From positions 1-64,000 of the forward strand of contig JAKCPI010001008.1 in assembly GCA_023213315.1 (NCBI GenBank): DNA of 64,000 bases. The letters run 5' to 3'. The DNA comes from Euborellia annulipes. Taxonomy: Eukaryota > Arthropoda > Insecta > Dermaptera > Anisolabididae. Shown piece after piece: positions 38,989 through 50,230 of the stretch (position 1 is its first letter; each line of letters begins with the position of its first letter). Under the pieces are notes generated by a model that saw only the letters and a list, made by a program, of their open reading frames with translations, made no database searches and was not told the origin of the DNA. A program made the translations under genes and the position numbers.

Positions 38989-41900
38989 ATGGGTCTTCCT
39001 GACGTTTTAACTAAACTTTTTAAGTAAATATCATATTCAAATTATTAATTTTTATTTTTTTTTTTATTATTCTTTCATTTTATTTTTATTTTTAGGCATA
39101 TTGAAGGGAAGGAGAGACAATATATTGATAATTTACGAGAAGCTGTTGCGATTCAATCCGTTTCTGCTTGGCCCCAAAAGCGAGATGATATTGTTACAAT
39201 GGTTAATTGGGTTAAAACTAAGCTAGAAAAATTAGGAACTAAAGTAACTTTAGCTGATCCCGGTGAACAAGTAAGTAACTCATTTTGTGAGATGAGAGCC
39301 TTCCTTCCCACCCAACTTAAAATTATGATTATAAAAATCAATATTCGATGAAAAATTACTTGTTTCAAAGAGTATAGCCTTTGCAAATCGATTTGAGTTG
39401 AAAATAAATTTTTTTTTTCTTTAAAAATTCGTTGAAAAATTACTTTGTTTTATCTCAAATCGATTAATTTTTGAGGTGCGAAAATTGAAAATTGAAAAAT
39501 GACTTATTTCAAAGAGTATAGTCAACAATCCATTTCTGCTCCTCTTTGAAAAATGGCTTGTTTCAAAGAGTATAGCCTTTAGCAAATCAAAAACTTATCG
39601 ATTTGAGTTAAAAATAATTTTTTGTTTTCTTTAAAAATTCGATGAAAAATTACTTTGTTTTACTCTCATTAATCTTTGAGGTGCAAAAATTGAAAATTGA
39701 AAAATGACTTATTTCAAAGTGTATAGTCAACAATCCGTTTCTGCTCCTCTTTGAAAAATGGCTTGTTTCAAAGGCAAATCAAAAACTTATCGATTTGAGT
39801 TAAAAATAATTTTTTTTTTTCTTTAAAAATTCGATGAAAATTCATAATTTTTGTGGTGCAAAAATTGAAAATTGACTTATTTCAAAGAGAGGCCTATAGT
39901 CAACAATCCGTTTCTGCTCCTCTTTGAAAAATATCTTGTTTCAAAGAGTATAGCCTTTGCTTAACAGCAACAATTGTGGTAAATGTTGCTCTATCTCCGT
40001 TGGCAGGCCCCTGGCATCAATTTAAGTTAAATTTTTTTTCTTTAAAGATTCGATGAAAAAATGGCTTATTTCTTTTTCTAGACTTTACCTGATGGAAAAA
40101 AAATTAAACTGCCCCCTGTGCTTTTTGGATCTCTTGGGACTGATCCAAAAAAGAAAACTGTTTGTATTTATGGACATTTAGATGTTCAACCTGCATTAAA
40201 AGAAGATGGATGGAATACAGAACCGTTTGATCTTGTAGAGAAAGATGGAAAATTATATGGCAGAGGATCATCTGATGATAAAGGACCGGTGCTTTGTTGG
40301 ATCCATGCCCTCGAGGCGTATCAAGCTTTAAAAATCGACATCCCAGTGAATTTAAAGGTATTTTTTTTTTAATTTGATTACGTAAATTACTTAAAAATAT
40401 AATTTTTCGGTTAGTTTGTTTTTGAAGGAATGGAGGAATCAGGGAGTGAAGGTTTAGATGATTTGTTATATGCAAGAAAAGACACCTTTTTGAAAGATGT
40501 CGATTATGTTTGTATCTCAGACAATTATTGGCTTGGAAAAGAGAAGCCTTGCATAACATATGGACTTCGTGGCGTTTGTTATTTCTTCATTGAAGTTGAA
40601 TGCGCCTCACAAGATCTTCACAGTGGCGTTTTTGGAGGCTCTGTGTAATTATCTTCTTCTTTTTATAAACTCTTATTATTTTTAAAAAGTATTATATTTT
40701 GTTTTTTAGTTACGAAGCTATGCCGGATTTGATCTATTTATTAAATTCTTTAACAGATAAAGAAGGAAATATTTTAGTGACTGGAATTCTTGATGATGTT
40801 GCACCTCTTACTGAAACTGAAAAAAAAATGTACGCTAATATTGATTTCTCAGTTAATGAATATAAAAAGGATATTGGAGCTAATAAACTAAGGCACCAAG
40901 AAAATAAGGTAATTCATATCAATGATGTTTGTCCAATGGTGGTATCACAAAACTTATTTTAAAAGCTTTAACTAGGTAGAGCTTTGTTTAAAAAAGATGG
41001 AATTTTTTCAATCAACGCTCAAAGTAAGCATAGGAAGCAAAAACTGAAATGACGTCACTGAATATGATATTAATTGTTAATATGTTGAAGGAGATCGAAA
41101 TTGAAGTCGGGGAGAATTTTATAAAGTGGACTGTGCAGGATAAGATGTTCTGGAGAGGCTATTGCTGAACAGGAACAGATTGGTGAGGGGGTCATATTAA
41201 ATCGGTAAAGATGGACATCTGGTATGGCCTATTCGCAAATGGATGTTCTTGTTGCTGATTGAATCTAATTAAAGTTTCAAAATATTAATCAGCAAAAATT
41301 AATCTCCATAAAAAATACATTTTTACTTTTATTCTGATTCCATTATTTAAATTTTGAAAAAACTCGAATATTTTTAAATCACAAATCTTTTATTTTAATT
41401 ATTTTCTTTTTTCATAGGAGAAAATTTTGATGCATCGTTGGCGTTACCCAAATCTTTCTCTTCATGGAATTGAAGGAGCATTTTATGAACCCGGTGCTAA
41501 AACTGTTATTCCTAAAAAGGTCATTGGAAAGTTTTCTATCCGTATTGTACCGAATCAGAAGCCAGAAACTGTTGCTAAACATGTCATTAATTATGTTAAT
41601 GAACAATGGAAAAAACGTGGAAGCCCTAACAAGATGAAGGTAACTGTTCTAACCCTTTAGACATTTCCATTTCTAAAATACTTTTCTAAACTTTTAATAG
41701 ATATCATAATTGAACTTTGGATCATATTGATGTAATTAGATTATCTGAAGTCAAATCGTGATTAAGAAATTAAGATGATAAGTGAAAGTTAGGGTTAAAA
41801 ATTATTCTGTGGATTATTATTTAAATTTATTAAATATACTCCATTTCAGCCCATTAAAGCATACCACTTTTCATCTTTATACTTTGATTAGAAAATCATT

Positions 41901-43402
41901 TGGTTAGATACAATTATCTATTAAGATATTGATTTAAAATAAATAATTAATATAAATCTGTTTATTTAGTTTCACAATCACAAATTTATTTGTAGAGATA
42001 TGCTTTTACGATAGACATGAGATGAAATTCGTTCGAGAAAGAAAACTATATTTAAATGAATAGAAAAATATTTTAAAATTATTCTTGTATTTTTATAATT
42101 TCAGTGTGAAATGCAACATGGTGGTCCTCATTGGGTTGAGGATCCAAATCATCCTCATTATAATGCTGGCAAATTAGCTACTAAACATGCTTATAATGTG
42201 GAGCCTGATATGACAAGAGAAGGAGGATCTATCCCGGTGACATTAACACTCCAAGTAAGCATTTTTTTCGAAAAATAACCAGGAATTATTTTTTTACAAG
42301 AAAATTCTGCTTACTTTTATTCAAATTCCATTACAGACCTTCAAAGTAATCTCCCTCGGAAATACATACGATTCCAGCGTTCAGTCCACTGTTTAAAACA
42401 TTCTCTGAAGCCCCTTTTTGATAGTCATGTTAGAGTCACCCGAAATTTTGTTGTTTAGCAAAATTTCGGTGCACGTAACAGACTATGCAACGTAGGGGCT
42501 TACTGCGAGATTTCTATTGTGAATTTTGAACGGTGTCATTATAGTAGTTTAATTGCATTTTTAAGGCCACTTTTTGGCTCAAATGAGCCATTTGGACCCT
42601 CGTCCTAGGTTAAATTGCATTGGTAGCCATTACAATTTAAATAAATTTTATTGCCTGGGATGGGATGCGAATCGGTGACCCTTGGTACAAAAGGCCAGCA
42701 CGCTAGCCACTTACCAAGGCCCGAGAGCATCGTTGTATTTTGTCCGAGGGAGATTACTTTGAAGGTCTGTAATGAAATTTGAATAAAAGTAAGCAGAATT
42801 TTTTAGTAAAAAAATAATTCCTGTTATTTTTTGACACCCCCTCTTATATTATTATTAAGGTAATTCGGGGTCAAATTTTTAATAAATCAATAGAGGTTTT
42901 GATTGTCGGAAAAAAGGAAAGATTAATAAATGAAAAAGAGTCTATATCTTATAGATAATTAAATTAGTAATAATTGTGTTAAAAAATAATTAATTTTCTA
43001 CTCATTAATTAGCTAAAATCTTAAATGAAATGAAAAAACTTGTATCACTATGGGGGAAAAACTAACGCCATCTCTTACCGCCTAGAGTAACTCGGTAGTG
43101 AATCGTCTTCTAACGGCTTTTCGAGACGCGCACCTTAATTAAAAACATCTTGATAATAAAAATTTTGGATATTTTTTCTAGAAAGCAACAAATAAAAATG
43201 TTCTTCTGCTTCCTGTGGGCGCAGCAGATGATGGCGCCCATTCTCAAAATGAAAAACTTGATATCAGAAATTATATCGGTGGAGTAAGTAGGCCTAACTC
43301 AAATTAAATTTATTTATTGTCAATATATATCATTTCTAATTTTAAAACTTTTTTTAGACAAAATTACTTGGAGCTTATCTTTACGAAGTTGCAAATTTAT
43401 AA
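38989..43402 (+). CDS. CNDP2: cytosolic non-specific dipeptidase (M20 family)
   Basis: Hydrolyses dipeptides in the cytosol with two metal ions. Nine exons: 38989-39023, 39096-39270, 40082-40357, 40415-40644, 40710-40908, 41418-41639, 42105-42254, 43182-43283 and 43358-43402, giving 477 residues (human CNDP2 475). All M20 metal and catalytic residues are in place: GHLDVQP (His102, Asp104), RGSSDDKGP (Asp near 135), [10 protein letters not shown] (Glu169/170), [10 protein letters not shown] (Asp198) and [11 protein letters not shown] (His449). Other conserved blocks: [27 protein letters not shown] and [11 protein letters not shown]. It converges on the fucosidase gene with 114 bp between stops. 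The second intron is a tandem-repeat array and the seventh holds a SINE inside a hairpin. Confidence 0.97.
39345..40080 (+). repeat. tandem repeat of about 200 bp in CNDP2 intron
   Basis: At least three units marked by TTTAAAAATTCGATGAAAAA, then TTACTTTGTTTTA, GAGGTGCAAAAATTGAAAAT, TCAACAATCCGTTTCTGCTC and TTGTTTCAAAGAGTATAGCC. Successive TTACTTTGTTTTA blocks are about 213 bp apart. It fills the second intron almost to the acceptor. Confidence 0.85.
42270..42842. repeat. hairpin with SINE in its loop (CNDP2 intron)
   Basis: Arms of about 80 bp (CAGGAATTATTTTTTTAC, then ATTCTGCTTACTTTTATTC, then CTTCAAAGTAATCTCCCTCGG) are repeated in reverse at 42742-42830. The loop contains a SINE of the 26268 family at about 42555-42730 (minus). 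The arms resemble mariner-type ends by their AAAGTAATTT-like core. Confidence 0.75.
42945..43138. repeat. partial copy of the GGTGCGCGTCTCGA element
   Basis: It shares ATATCTTATAGATAATTAAA, then ACTAACGCCATCTCTTACCG, then TTTTCGAGACGCGCACCTTA with the complete element at 57899-58288. Its left end is missing. Confidence 0.65.
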
Positions 43403-43516
43403 AATATGTAAGTAATAATGAAATAAAAAATTATTTTTTATTCAACCGGTGAATTACGTATATATACATATAAAAAAAATGTATTTTTATAACATTTATT
43501 AAACATGGTTATAATA

Positions 43517-46500
43517 TCAATTAATCTTAATAGAATTATCTTCATTTATTTTTAAAACCCAAGCCCAAGATGATTCTTTTGGTGGAAGTTGAACAACAAT
43601 ATTTTGATCGCCAAGTGTATACTAAAAAAGTAAAAAAATAATATTAAAATTTATATATAAATAAACCTTTCATCCATTGAAAATTTACCTCAACTTCACC
43701 ATGTCCTAATAAATAAATTGACAACGGAGTATTAGTTTTAATACAATTTAGCGTTACAGAATCATGCCATTCGAGTAAAATGGCATAAATAGATTGATCC
43801 TCCTTTCCCTGAGTATACCTAGAAAAAAAAATCCAAATCCTTAGTAAATCTAAGAAAAATTGCAGGAAATAAAATAATTTTCCTTACCAAACGTAACTTG
43901 TAATAGTATCATTTTGACATGTTTCATAAGGTTTGGTTTTAAAAATTGCCTCTCCGTTAACATCCAGCCACTGTCCCATTTGAATGAGGCGTTCTTGAAA
44001 TATTGGGATGATTGTTCCTTCTTTAGTCGGTCCAACATTCATAAGTAAATTACCTATACAAAATTTATTTATTTTTTTATGTATATAAATAGAAAAAAAA
44101 ATGAGATATATTTGTAATAAACTTACCTCCACAGCTAACAGTTATAACTAATTCTTTAATCAATTCTTGTGTTGTCAGGAAATCTTCGTAATTTGTATTT
44201 CTTCGATATCCCCAAGATTGTTTATCAATTGTCATACAATTTTCCCATTTATGTTTTTGTAACACACCTGAAAAATGTTTTAATGTTATTTTTTAAATGC
44301 TTTATACCAGAGTTTTCCAACCTTTTGAAGTCCAAGGCACCCCAAAGCACCTTTGGGAAAAACATTACACTCTAGGGGCACCCTTCCTTTTTTCCCCTAC
44401 CATAATTCCCTTAAATAATTGAATTGAATAATATTCATGTATATCTAATATTAAAATTACCTGGATTGTACCTATCCGCACAAGTATAAAAATCTCCATG
44501 TTTACAGGAATCATCATGTCCCCATCTGTCATTTACCACGACAGTATCTTTCATAGGACTATTATTATATAAATCAGCTAAGAATTCTTTCGATGTCCAA
44601 TAATCATCACTCGCTTCCCATTCTCCATCGGACCAAATAACTTCTGGTTGGTAGGTTTCCACCTAAAATAAAAAAAAAAACTAACTAAAAAAAAAATAAT
44701 AATAATTTTAAAACATTTTTAAATACCAATTCTTTTAATTCCGGCATTGTTTTAGAGGTAACAAAATCTGAAGTGGAAAAATTGTTATTTTTATCATTTA
44801 GCCATAACGGGTTGAACCATTCATATAAGGAATGATATAAACCAAATTTTATTGATGTTCTACTTCTAATTGAATTTGCTAAGTCACCTGGAAGTGGAAA
44901 AAAAAATTAATTTGATATTATATATTAAGATCTTAGAAAAAAACATAGAGATAAATTATTGCAATTGTATAAAAAATCCACCCCTAATAAATAAATAAAA
45001 AAAATATAAAAAATCGAAATTTTGGTGAAAATGAAATCTTTTGAGGTACCCTGAGTTCAAAAAAGTGGTTCCCACAAAATATCTCAAGAATGAAATTTTA
45101 TATTTATATATATATTAGATCCTCCCGGGGCACACAATCCCGAAAACAAATCGGCTAAAGTAGAGTTTCCCAAACTTTTTCGGTTTGCGGCACCCTTAAT
45201 GAATTAAAACTTTTCCGTGGCGCCCCATGTCAAAATATAGATTTGCCCAGCGTAAAATGTAACGTAACGCAAATTTACCCTGGCCCGAGTAACATTTAAT
45301 AAAGTAATAAAATTATTATTATAATATTTTGCATAGGAAAATTTTCACGGCGCCCTGGGGGGCACAGTTTGGGAATCACTGTGTACTTTACTGATGCACT
45401 TTTTTAGTTTTCCGAATTTCTCAACAATAACAAACAATAATTATTAAATAATAAGTGAATTGAAATTTACACTTTTGATTAATGAATTGACAATATTGGA
45501 TTTTATTTGTTGTGGAATTTATTTGTTTATTGATAAAACCTAAATGTTCCTTTGCAATTGTTCCAGAATGCTCCTTCACCATCACATTCATCATCATCTT
45601 GACCTCTTAAATTCAACTCCATATCTTTAAAGGTTAGTCCTTTAAACTCCTTATTTCCTATATAAACTAATTATCCAAATAAAATTATTTCTTTTATTTA
45701 GATTTAAACTATTCACCGTGGGCTCTAGTTGAAACATTGTTGTTGACATTGAATCTTTTCAACTGACATTATGATTTGTTGGCTAAGTGTACTGTAGTGT
45801 ATCGTTTAAACATGCCGCACGTACCATATCGGCATACTCAGCATGTGTATTATAACGTGCAGTACAGTACACTACTTGGCCAACAAATCACAATGTCAGT
45901 TGAAAACATTCAATTGTTGTTACGAAATGTCAACAACGACACACAATTGTTGACAATCGTTAAATTCTCATAGCAAACGGTGTAACACCATTCTCTGGAC
46001 TCATTAAAAATTGGACATATGTTATATGAAACTTTTTATTGCAATTCGTCTATACTACCTCCCCCTAAAATATTTACCATTCCTCCTGAAACACCCTGTA
46101 TAATATTATACTGAAATTCTATAAAATCTAATTCATCTCTAGGTTATTAAAATTAAAATTACATTTTAACGTTTTATTGAAATTAAAATTAAATTGATCA
46201 CTTTATGTACATTCTGGCATTGCTGCCATCCTCAGAAGTGATTAACATTATCAACATTAGGTGGCAACAATGCCGAAATGTACATATAGTTAAAGAAAAG
46301 AATGACATCTATATATAATTCATTGTCATCATACCAATAACAAGACCGTTTCGATCTTGGTTAAGACCATCCTCAGAGCTATTACTACATACATTGCAAA
46401 ATTTCACAAATAAAACATACTCTGTGTTGTTGCTATAGGATGTTGCTGAGGATGGTCTTAACCAAGACCGAAACGTCAGCATAGAGGGCCTAATAAATAC

Positions 46501-47403
46501 AATATATATAGCTACCATCTTTTCTTTACCTATTAACGATTATCCATCTATAAAATCCACATCTTGTAAATTAAGTGATCAATTTATTTTTAATTTCAAT
46601 AAAATGATAATCTGATTTTAATTTTAATAAACCCTTGAAACATATAACCTAGAGTAAATGTTTTGTTGAATTAGATTTTATCAAATTTCAGCAGTATATA
46701 TATATATAGACCTATAGAAAGTGGACATCAAATTCTGACACTACTCGAGAATGTCTGATATGCTCGGTCTCAAATAAAATGATTAAATTATAAATTGGTA
46801 TAAGTATATTGTAATTGTTATGCATACCAAGGATATTTCTTTTCGGTCCAACATCCATAGCATTCCAACTGAAAGAGTGTTTCGATGGCCAAAGCGTGAA
46901 TCCTTCATGATGTTTACTTGTCAGAACTATATATCTAAAAATTAAAATTTTATATAAATATATGCAACACACAATAAAGAATATTTTAAATTTTATTACT
47001 TAGCCCTTGAGGCATTGAATAAATCAGCCCACGCATCGGGATCATAAAATTCGGCTGTAAATTGTGGTGCAAAATCTTGATATGTAAATCCAGGAGGATA
47101 ATTCTTTTCCATAAATTCTATATAATTTTTATCCTTACTTTCTTTTATAACAAAAAAAAAAAAGAGAAGTTGTACAAAACTAAATAATGAATAATTATAA
47201 TTATTAAAAATACCTTGCCAACTATGCCAGAACCATTCAGAACCAAAACTAGGCACTGAGAAAACTCCCCAGTGAATAAAAATACCAAATTTGGCGTCAT
47301 CATACCAAGTTGGTAAGGTTCTTGAATCTAAACTCTCCCAGGTTGGCTCATATTTTTGGGTATTACATAAAGTAATTAAAAGTGAGAGAAAAATTACCCT
47401 CAT
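43517..47403 (-). CDS. FUCA1: alpha-L-fucosidase (GH29), secreted/lysosomal
   Basis: Removes terminal fucose from glycoproteins. Nine exons: 47403-47214, 47141-47000, 46934-46828, 44887-44727, 44662-44461, 44267-44127, 44053-43888, 43818-43689 and 43621-43517, giving 447 residues with phases closing. A signal peptide is evident ([13 protein letters not shown], cleavage near residue 15). GH29 blocks: [76 protein letters not shown] (catalytic nucleophile Asp at about 212), [16 protein letters not shown] and [11 protein letters not shown]. The third intron is about 1.9 kb and holds several inverted elements and hammerhead-like motifs. Ends 114 bp from the CNDP2-type stop. Confidence 0.97.
45161..45382. 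mobile_element. hAT-type MITE inserted in the GTCT dispersed repeat
   Basis: AGAGTTTCCCAAACTTTTTC to GCACAGTTTGGGAATCACTG, with internal GTGGCGCCCCATGTCAAA as in 33299-33582. It splits the dispersed repeat (AAATCGGCTAAAG before, GTACTTTACTGATGCAC after), so the order of insertion is clear. Confidence 0.8.
45712..45985. mobile_element. MITE with CACCGT ends (fucosidase intron)
   Basis: TTCACCGT at the left and ACGGTGTAA at the right. Inner arms TCAACTGACATTATGATTTG and its near complement (CAAATCACAATGTCAGTTGA) enclose a further repeat of GTACTGTAGTGTA. About 270 bp, non-coding. Confidence 0.7.
46195..46290. repeat. worn inverted pair of hammerhead-like modules
   Basis: Minus: CTGAGGA, T, GGCAGCAATGCC, AGAATGTACAT. 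Plus: AGGTGGCAACAATGCCGAAATGTACAT. The GGCA/TGCC stem is kept in both. The core has lost bases (GAAA to GAA; CTGAGGA to TTAGG). Confidence 0.6.
46318..46505. repeat. inverted pair of hammerhead-like modules
   Basis: Minus at about 46344-46382 (CTGAGGA, then GGTCTTAACCAAGATC, then GAAACGGTC) and plus at 46441-46482, with about 60 bp between. The module pair has the same layout as at 9395-9754. Confidence 0.75.
46441..46482 (+). ncRNA. hammerhead-ribozyme-like motif with perfect helix II
   Basis: CTGAGGA (46446-46452), T, GGTCTT-AACC-AAGACC (6-bp stem, 4-nt loop), GAAACGTC (46470-46477), AGC. The core is intact and helix II is the best in the window. The 5' half of helix I seems to have lost two bases against the minus copy (AGCT before CTGAGGA there). 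AATAAA at 46492. Confidence 0.5.
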
Positions 47404-47969
47404 GTTATTCAGCTGAAAATAAAATAAAAGAAAAAAAGACTAGAATATTAAGATAAATAGAAAGTGGAGCAATTCACTGTTTATATAGCTTTGTAAATTT
47501 AAAAATAACAATTACCCCCACTTGACCATTGATAAGGATAAGAGAAATATTTATCATTTATATAAGAGGTTTATTATTTCTTTATTAAATATCTTTTTAT
47601 TTACTTTCTTTAAATGAGTTTATCAAAATAAACTTGTTAATAGAATAAAAATATATTTTTGGCTTTAATAATTATTTACGCCAGGTCCCATGGTCATATA
47701 CATATACGACTCCGTATTTGTCTTTTCTGGAAAGCCAATCACAGAAAATGTTGTAATTCTCGCAACATCTGACTTTATAGACCATCAACGTCAGAGCATC
47801 CGTGTGATTTTTTTGAGAGTAACACGGGACAATAAGATTTTAAAACTTTCTCATAAAATTTCATGTCCGCACTGATGATGATGGTCTGTTAGTGAGTCTG
47901 TAAAGAACAACTGATCTATTGTATAACAAAAAATTGTGAATCGCGAAGCAAATTAGAGAACAAAGAAAA
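47404..47969. other. fucosidase upstream region
   Basis: AT-rich flank that should hold the fucosidase promoter (minus strand). No gene is seen. Confidence 0.4.
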
Positions 47970-48135
47970 AAAAAATATATATATATATATATATATGCGA
48001 AGATAAGTTTTCTCGGGTTGTGTCGCGTGTGATGTTGAGATTTACTCACGCGACACAACCCGAGAAAACTTATCTTCGCATACATCCGGTCGCGGAAACC
48101 TTCCAGAACATAATATATATATATATATGGATCAT
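47970..48135. repeat. perfect 33-bp hairpin between TA tracts
   Basis: GCGAAGATAAGTTTTCTCGG to CGCGTG (47997-48029) is matched base for base by its complement ending at 48079, with a loop of about 17 bp. It is followed by the same sequence as at window positions 50-95 and bounded by ATATAT on both sides. Confidence 0.9.
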
Positions 48136-49913
48136 TCTTCAAAAATGGGTTAACTTCGCGTAATTGCAAATAATTCAGTGACTACCAAACATATTGACTT
48201 TGTTAATAGAAAAAGTTAATAATTTTTGGGCACACATGATAAATATTGAAATTTTAAAAAATTTAATGAAAATATTCTTCTTTTTAACCCTAAAAAGTCA
48301 TTCCCCTGGCATGTACCAGCTCAAAAAGTGAATATTTAAATGCAAATTCATTTTAAGCTATTAGATTTATATCATTATTATCCAAATCGATACAATCTAA
48401 GATACTTTATTAAGCGTTGTCAAGTCATAAATTTTGATTTTAAATAAACTCGCTCCCGCCGCATCAAGCCCCTCAATAGTGACATAGGCGCCCTATGGCA
48501 TTTAAGATATAGCCCAGAAACGGTGATTTTATCATATTCTTTCAATAGATTGTCCAAATAAATTGTTAGTTTTCTTTTAAAATTATATTACAACTAAAAA
48601 ACGGCGCTCTAGTTGAGCTTCGCCCCCTTGTCCGCCCTCAAAGGCTAGTTACGCCGCTTTTGCGATGGCCTTAAATTAAAAAATGTGATATTTATATATT
48701 TTAATGAACGATAATGATTGAATATATATATATTTTGTTTATTAAATTATTGATATTTTGTTCTGATTATTTATATTAATTTTAAAATAAGGCCAAAATT
48801 TATCCTTATATTTTCAAAATTTTATCAATTTTATACATAAAAGGTTCAAAGTAGGGTGATTGTTATAAAGGAAAACAAATCATATTTAATTAATCACACA
48901 TTTAATCATGAGAATTAAAAAATAGAATCATTTTTTATAGATTTATTTGACATAAACTTACGTAAATTTTTACCTGTAAGTTCTCCTATGAAGAATTTTA
49001 AATAACAAATAAATGAATGCCGTCAAAAGGAAATCAAATGACACAATCATAAAATGGGAAATTACGACAATTACTGTATCTCTCATTTTTATACAACGGA
49101 TGCTATGGAGCTGTCAATCAGAAAATAATTTCTCTACCAATCAATCATAACAATTAGCGTTGGCGGTCCTGGACATCTGTCAAAATTCCAAATGTTTTTT
49201 ACTTTTTTGATTATATCTATTACATCGGAGAGGTTTCCTTAAGGAAGCTAAAATAATTATTTTTAAAAGATGTTCATGGAAAAATCCAATATATTTTGTA
49301 TTATATTCTAATCATTTTATTGCATTTTGCGAAATTTAAAACTTCCACTTCTCGTATGTGATTTCCAGACACCTGGTTCAAAAGAACGAGTCATTGAAAA
49401 AAAAAACGATTCAAATATCGTTCCATGATACATGCCAACCAGAAAACAAACGGTGGCAACTTACCAAAAATTTTTATCAGGTGATAATATTTTTTATAGA
49501 CATAAATAAGCCTATCAAATGATAAATAATATTTTGTTAATATTAAAAATTTCATTTGACTTTAAAAAAACTTGATTGAAATAACTAATCCATCGAACGA
49601 ACTAATCTTTTGTTTGCAAATTCCGCCAATAGATGTCAGATCTTTACAAATTAAAAAAATGAAAGCTCAACAATTCAAAGATTTTTCTCTCTTTTATATT
49701 CTTTCCACGTCATTATAAAAGATATAAAATCAACTTAAATATTTTTGTAAGTATTTGTAATTATTTCTAATTACAAGTGATTATTTTTAATAAAATAAGT
49801 TCTTTTTAGTGATTTTTTACGAAAATATTTACTCACGTAATTATTTAAATGTCAATTTACCGGTAAAAGTGAATTTGATTAATTTAATTATCTTATCCCC
49901 TTTTTTTTAAATA
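48136..49913. other. intergenic region, no gene seen
   Basis: AT-rich. The last few hundred bases should hold the promoter for PET117. A GC-richer fragment at about 48600-48665 resembles the patch in the 27.8-kb repeat. Confidence 0.4.
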
Positions 49914-50138
49914 ATGTCTCTCACATCTAAAGCAATTTTTGGAATTTCTTGTTCTATAAGTGTTGGTGTAATAGCGTATGTTCATTATAAACAAAATTTA
50001 GATAGAGAGAAACTTCATGAAGGTGTCATTCGTGATATAGAGAGACAACAAAAAAGAAAAGCAGAAAATCTTTATTTTCTTCAAAAACAGATCGATTTAA
50101 CAAAACAACTTCGTAAAGAAACTGATAGTGTAGAATAG
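49914..50138 (+). CDS. PET117: PET117-type cytochrome c oxidase assembly factor
   Basis: Small mitochondrial protein needed for assembly of cytochrome c oxidase, thought to aid heme a synthesis. Single exon, 74 residues (human 81). N-terminal hydrophobic stretch AIFGISCSISVGVIAYVHY, then the family's conserved block REKLHEGVIRDIERQQKR and a charged tail (LQKQIDLTKQLRKE). The hydrophobic segment likely anchors it at the inner membrane or directs import. The LRRC59 start codon follows 92 bp after its stop on the same strand. Confidence 0.93.
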   Translation: MSLTSKAIFGISCSISVGVIAYVHYKQNLDREKLHEGVIRDIERQQKRKAENLYFLQKQIDLTKQLRKETDSVE

Positions 50139-50230
50139 ATTTTATTATTAAATAAAAATGTTGTATTATTAAATGAAAATAGAATACTCGTTTTATTTTA
50201 GTATATAAGTAGTTTTGTTCATCAGAAAGA
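50139..50230 (+). promoter_or_regulatory. PET117-LRRC59 spacer with poly(A) signal and acceptor-like site
   Basis: AATAAA occurs at about 50151. CGTTTTATTTTAG ends at 50201, a good 3' splice-site match with no matching upstream donor in the spacer, followed 29 bp later by the LRRC59 ATG. This is the layout of an operon spacer in organisms with spliced-leader trans-splicing. It could equally be an ordinary 5' UTR intron. Confidence 0.4.
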
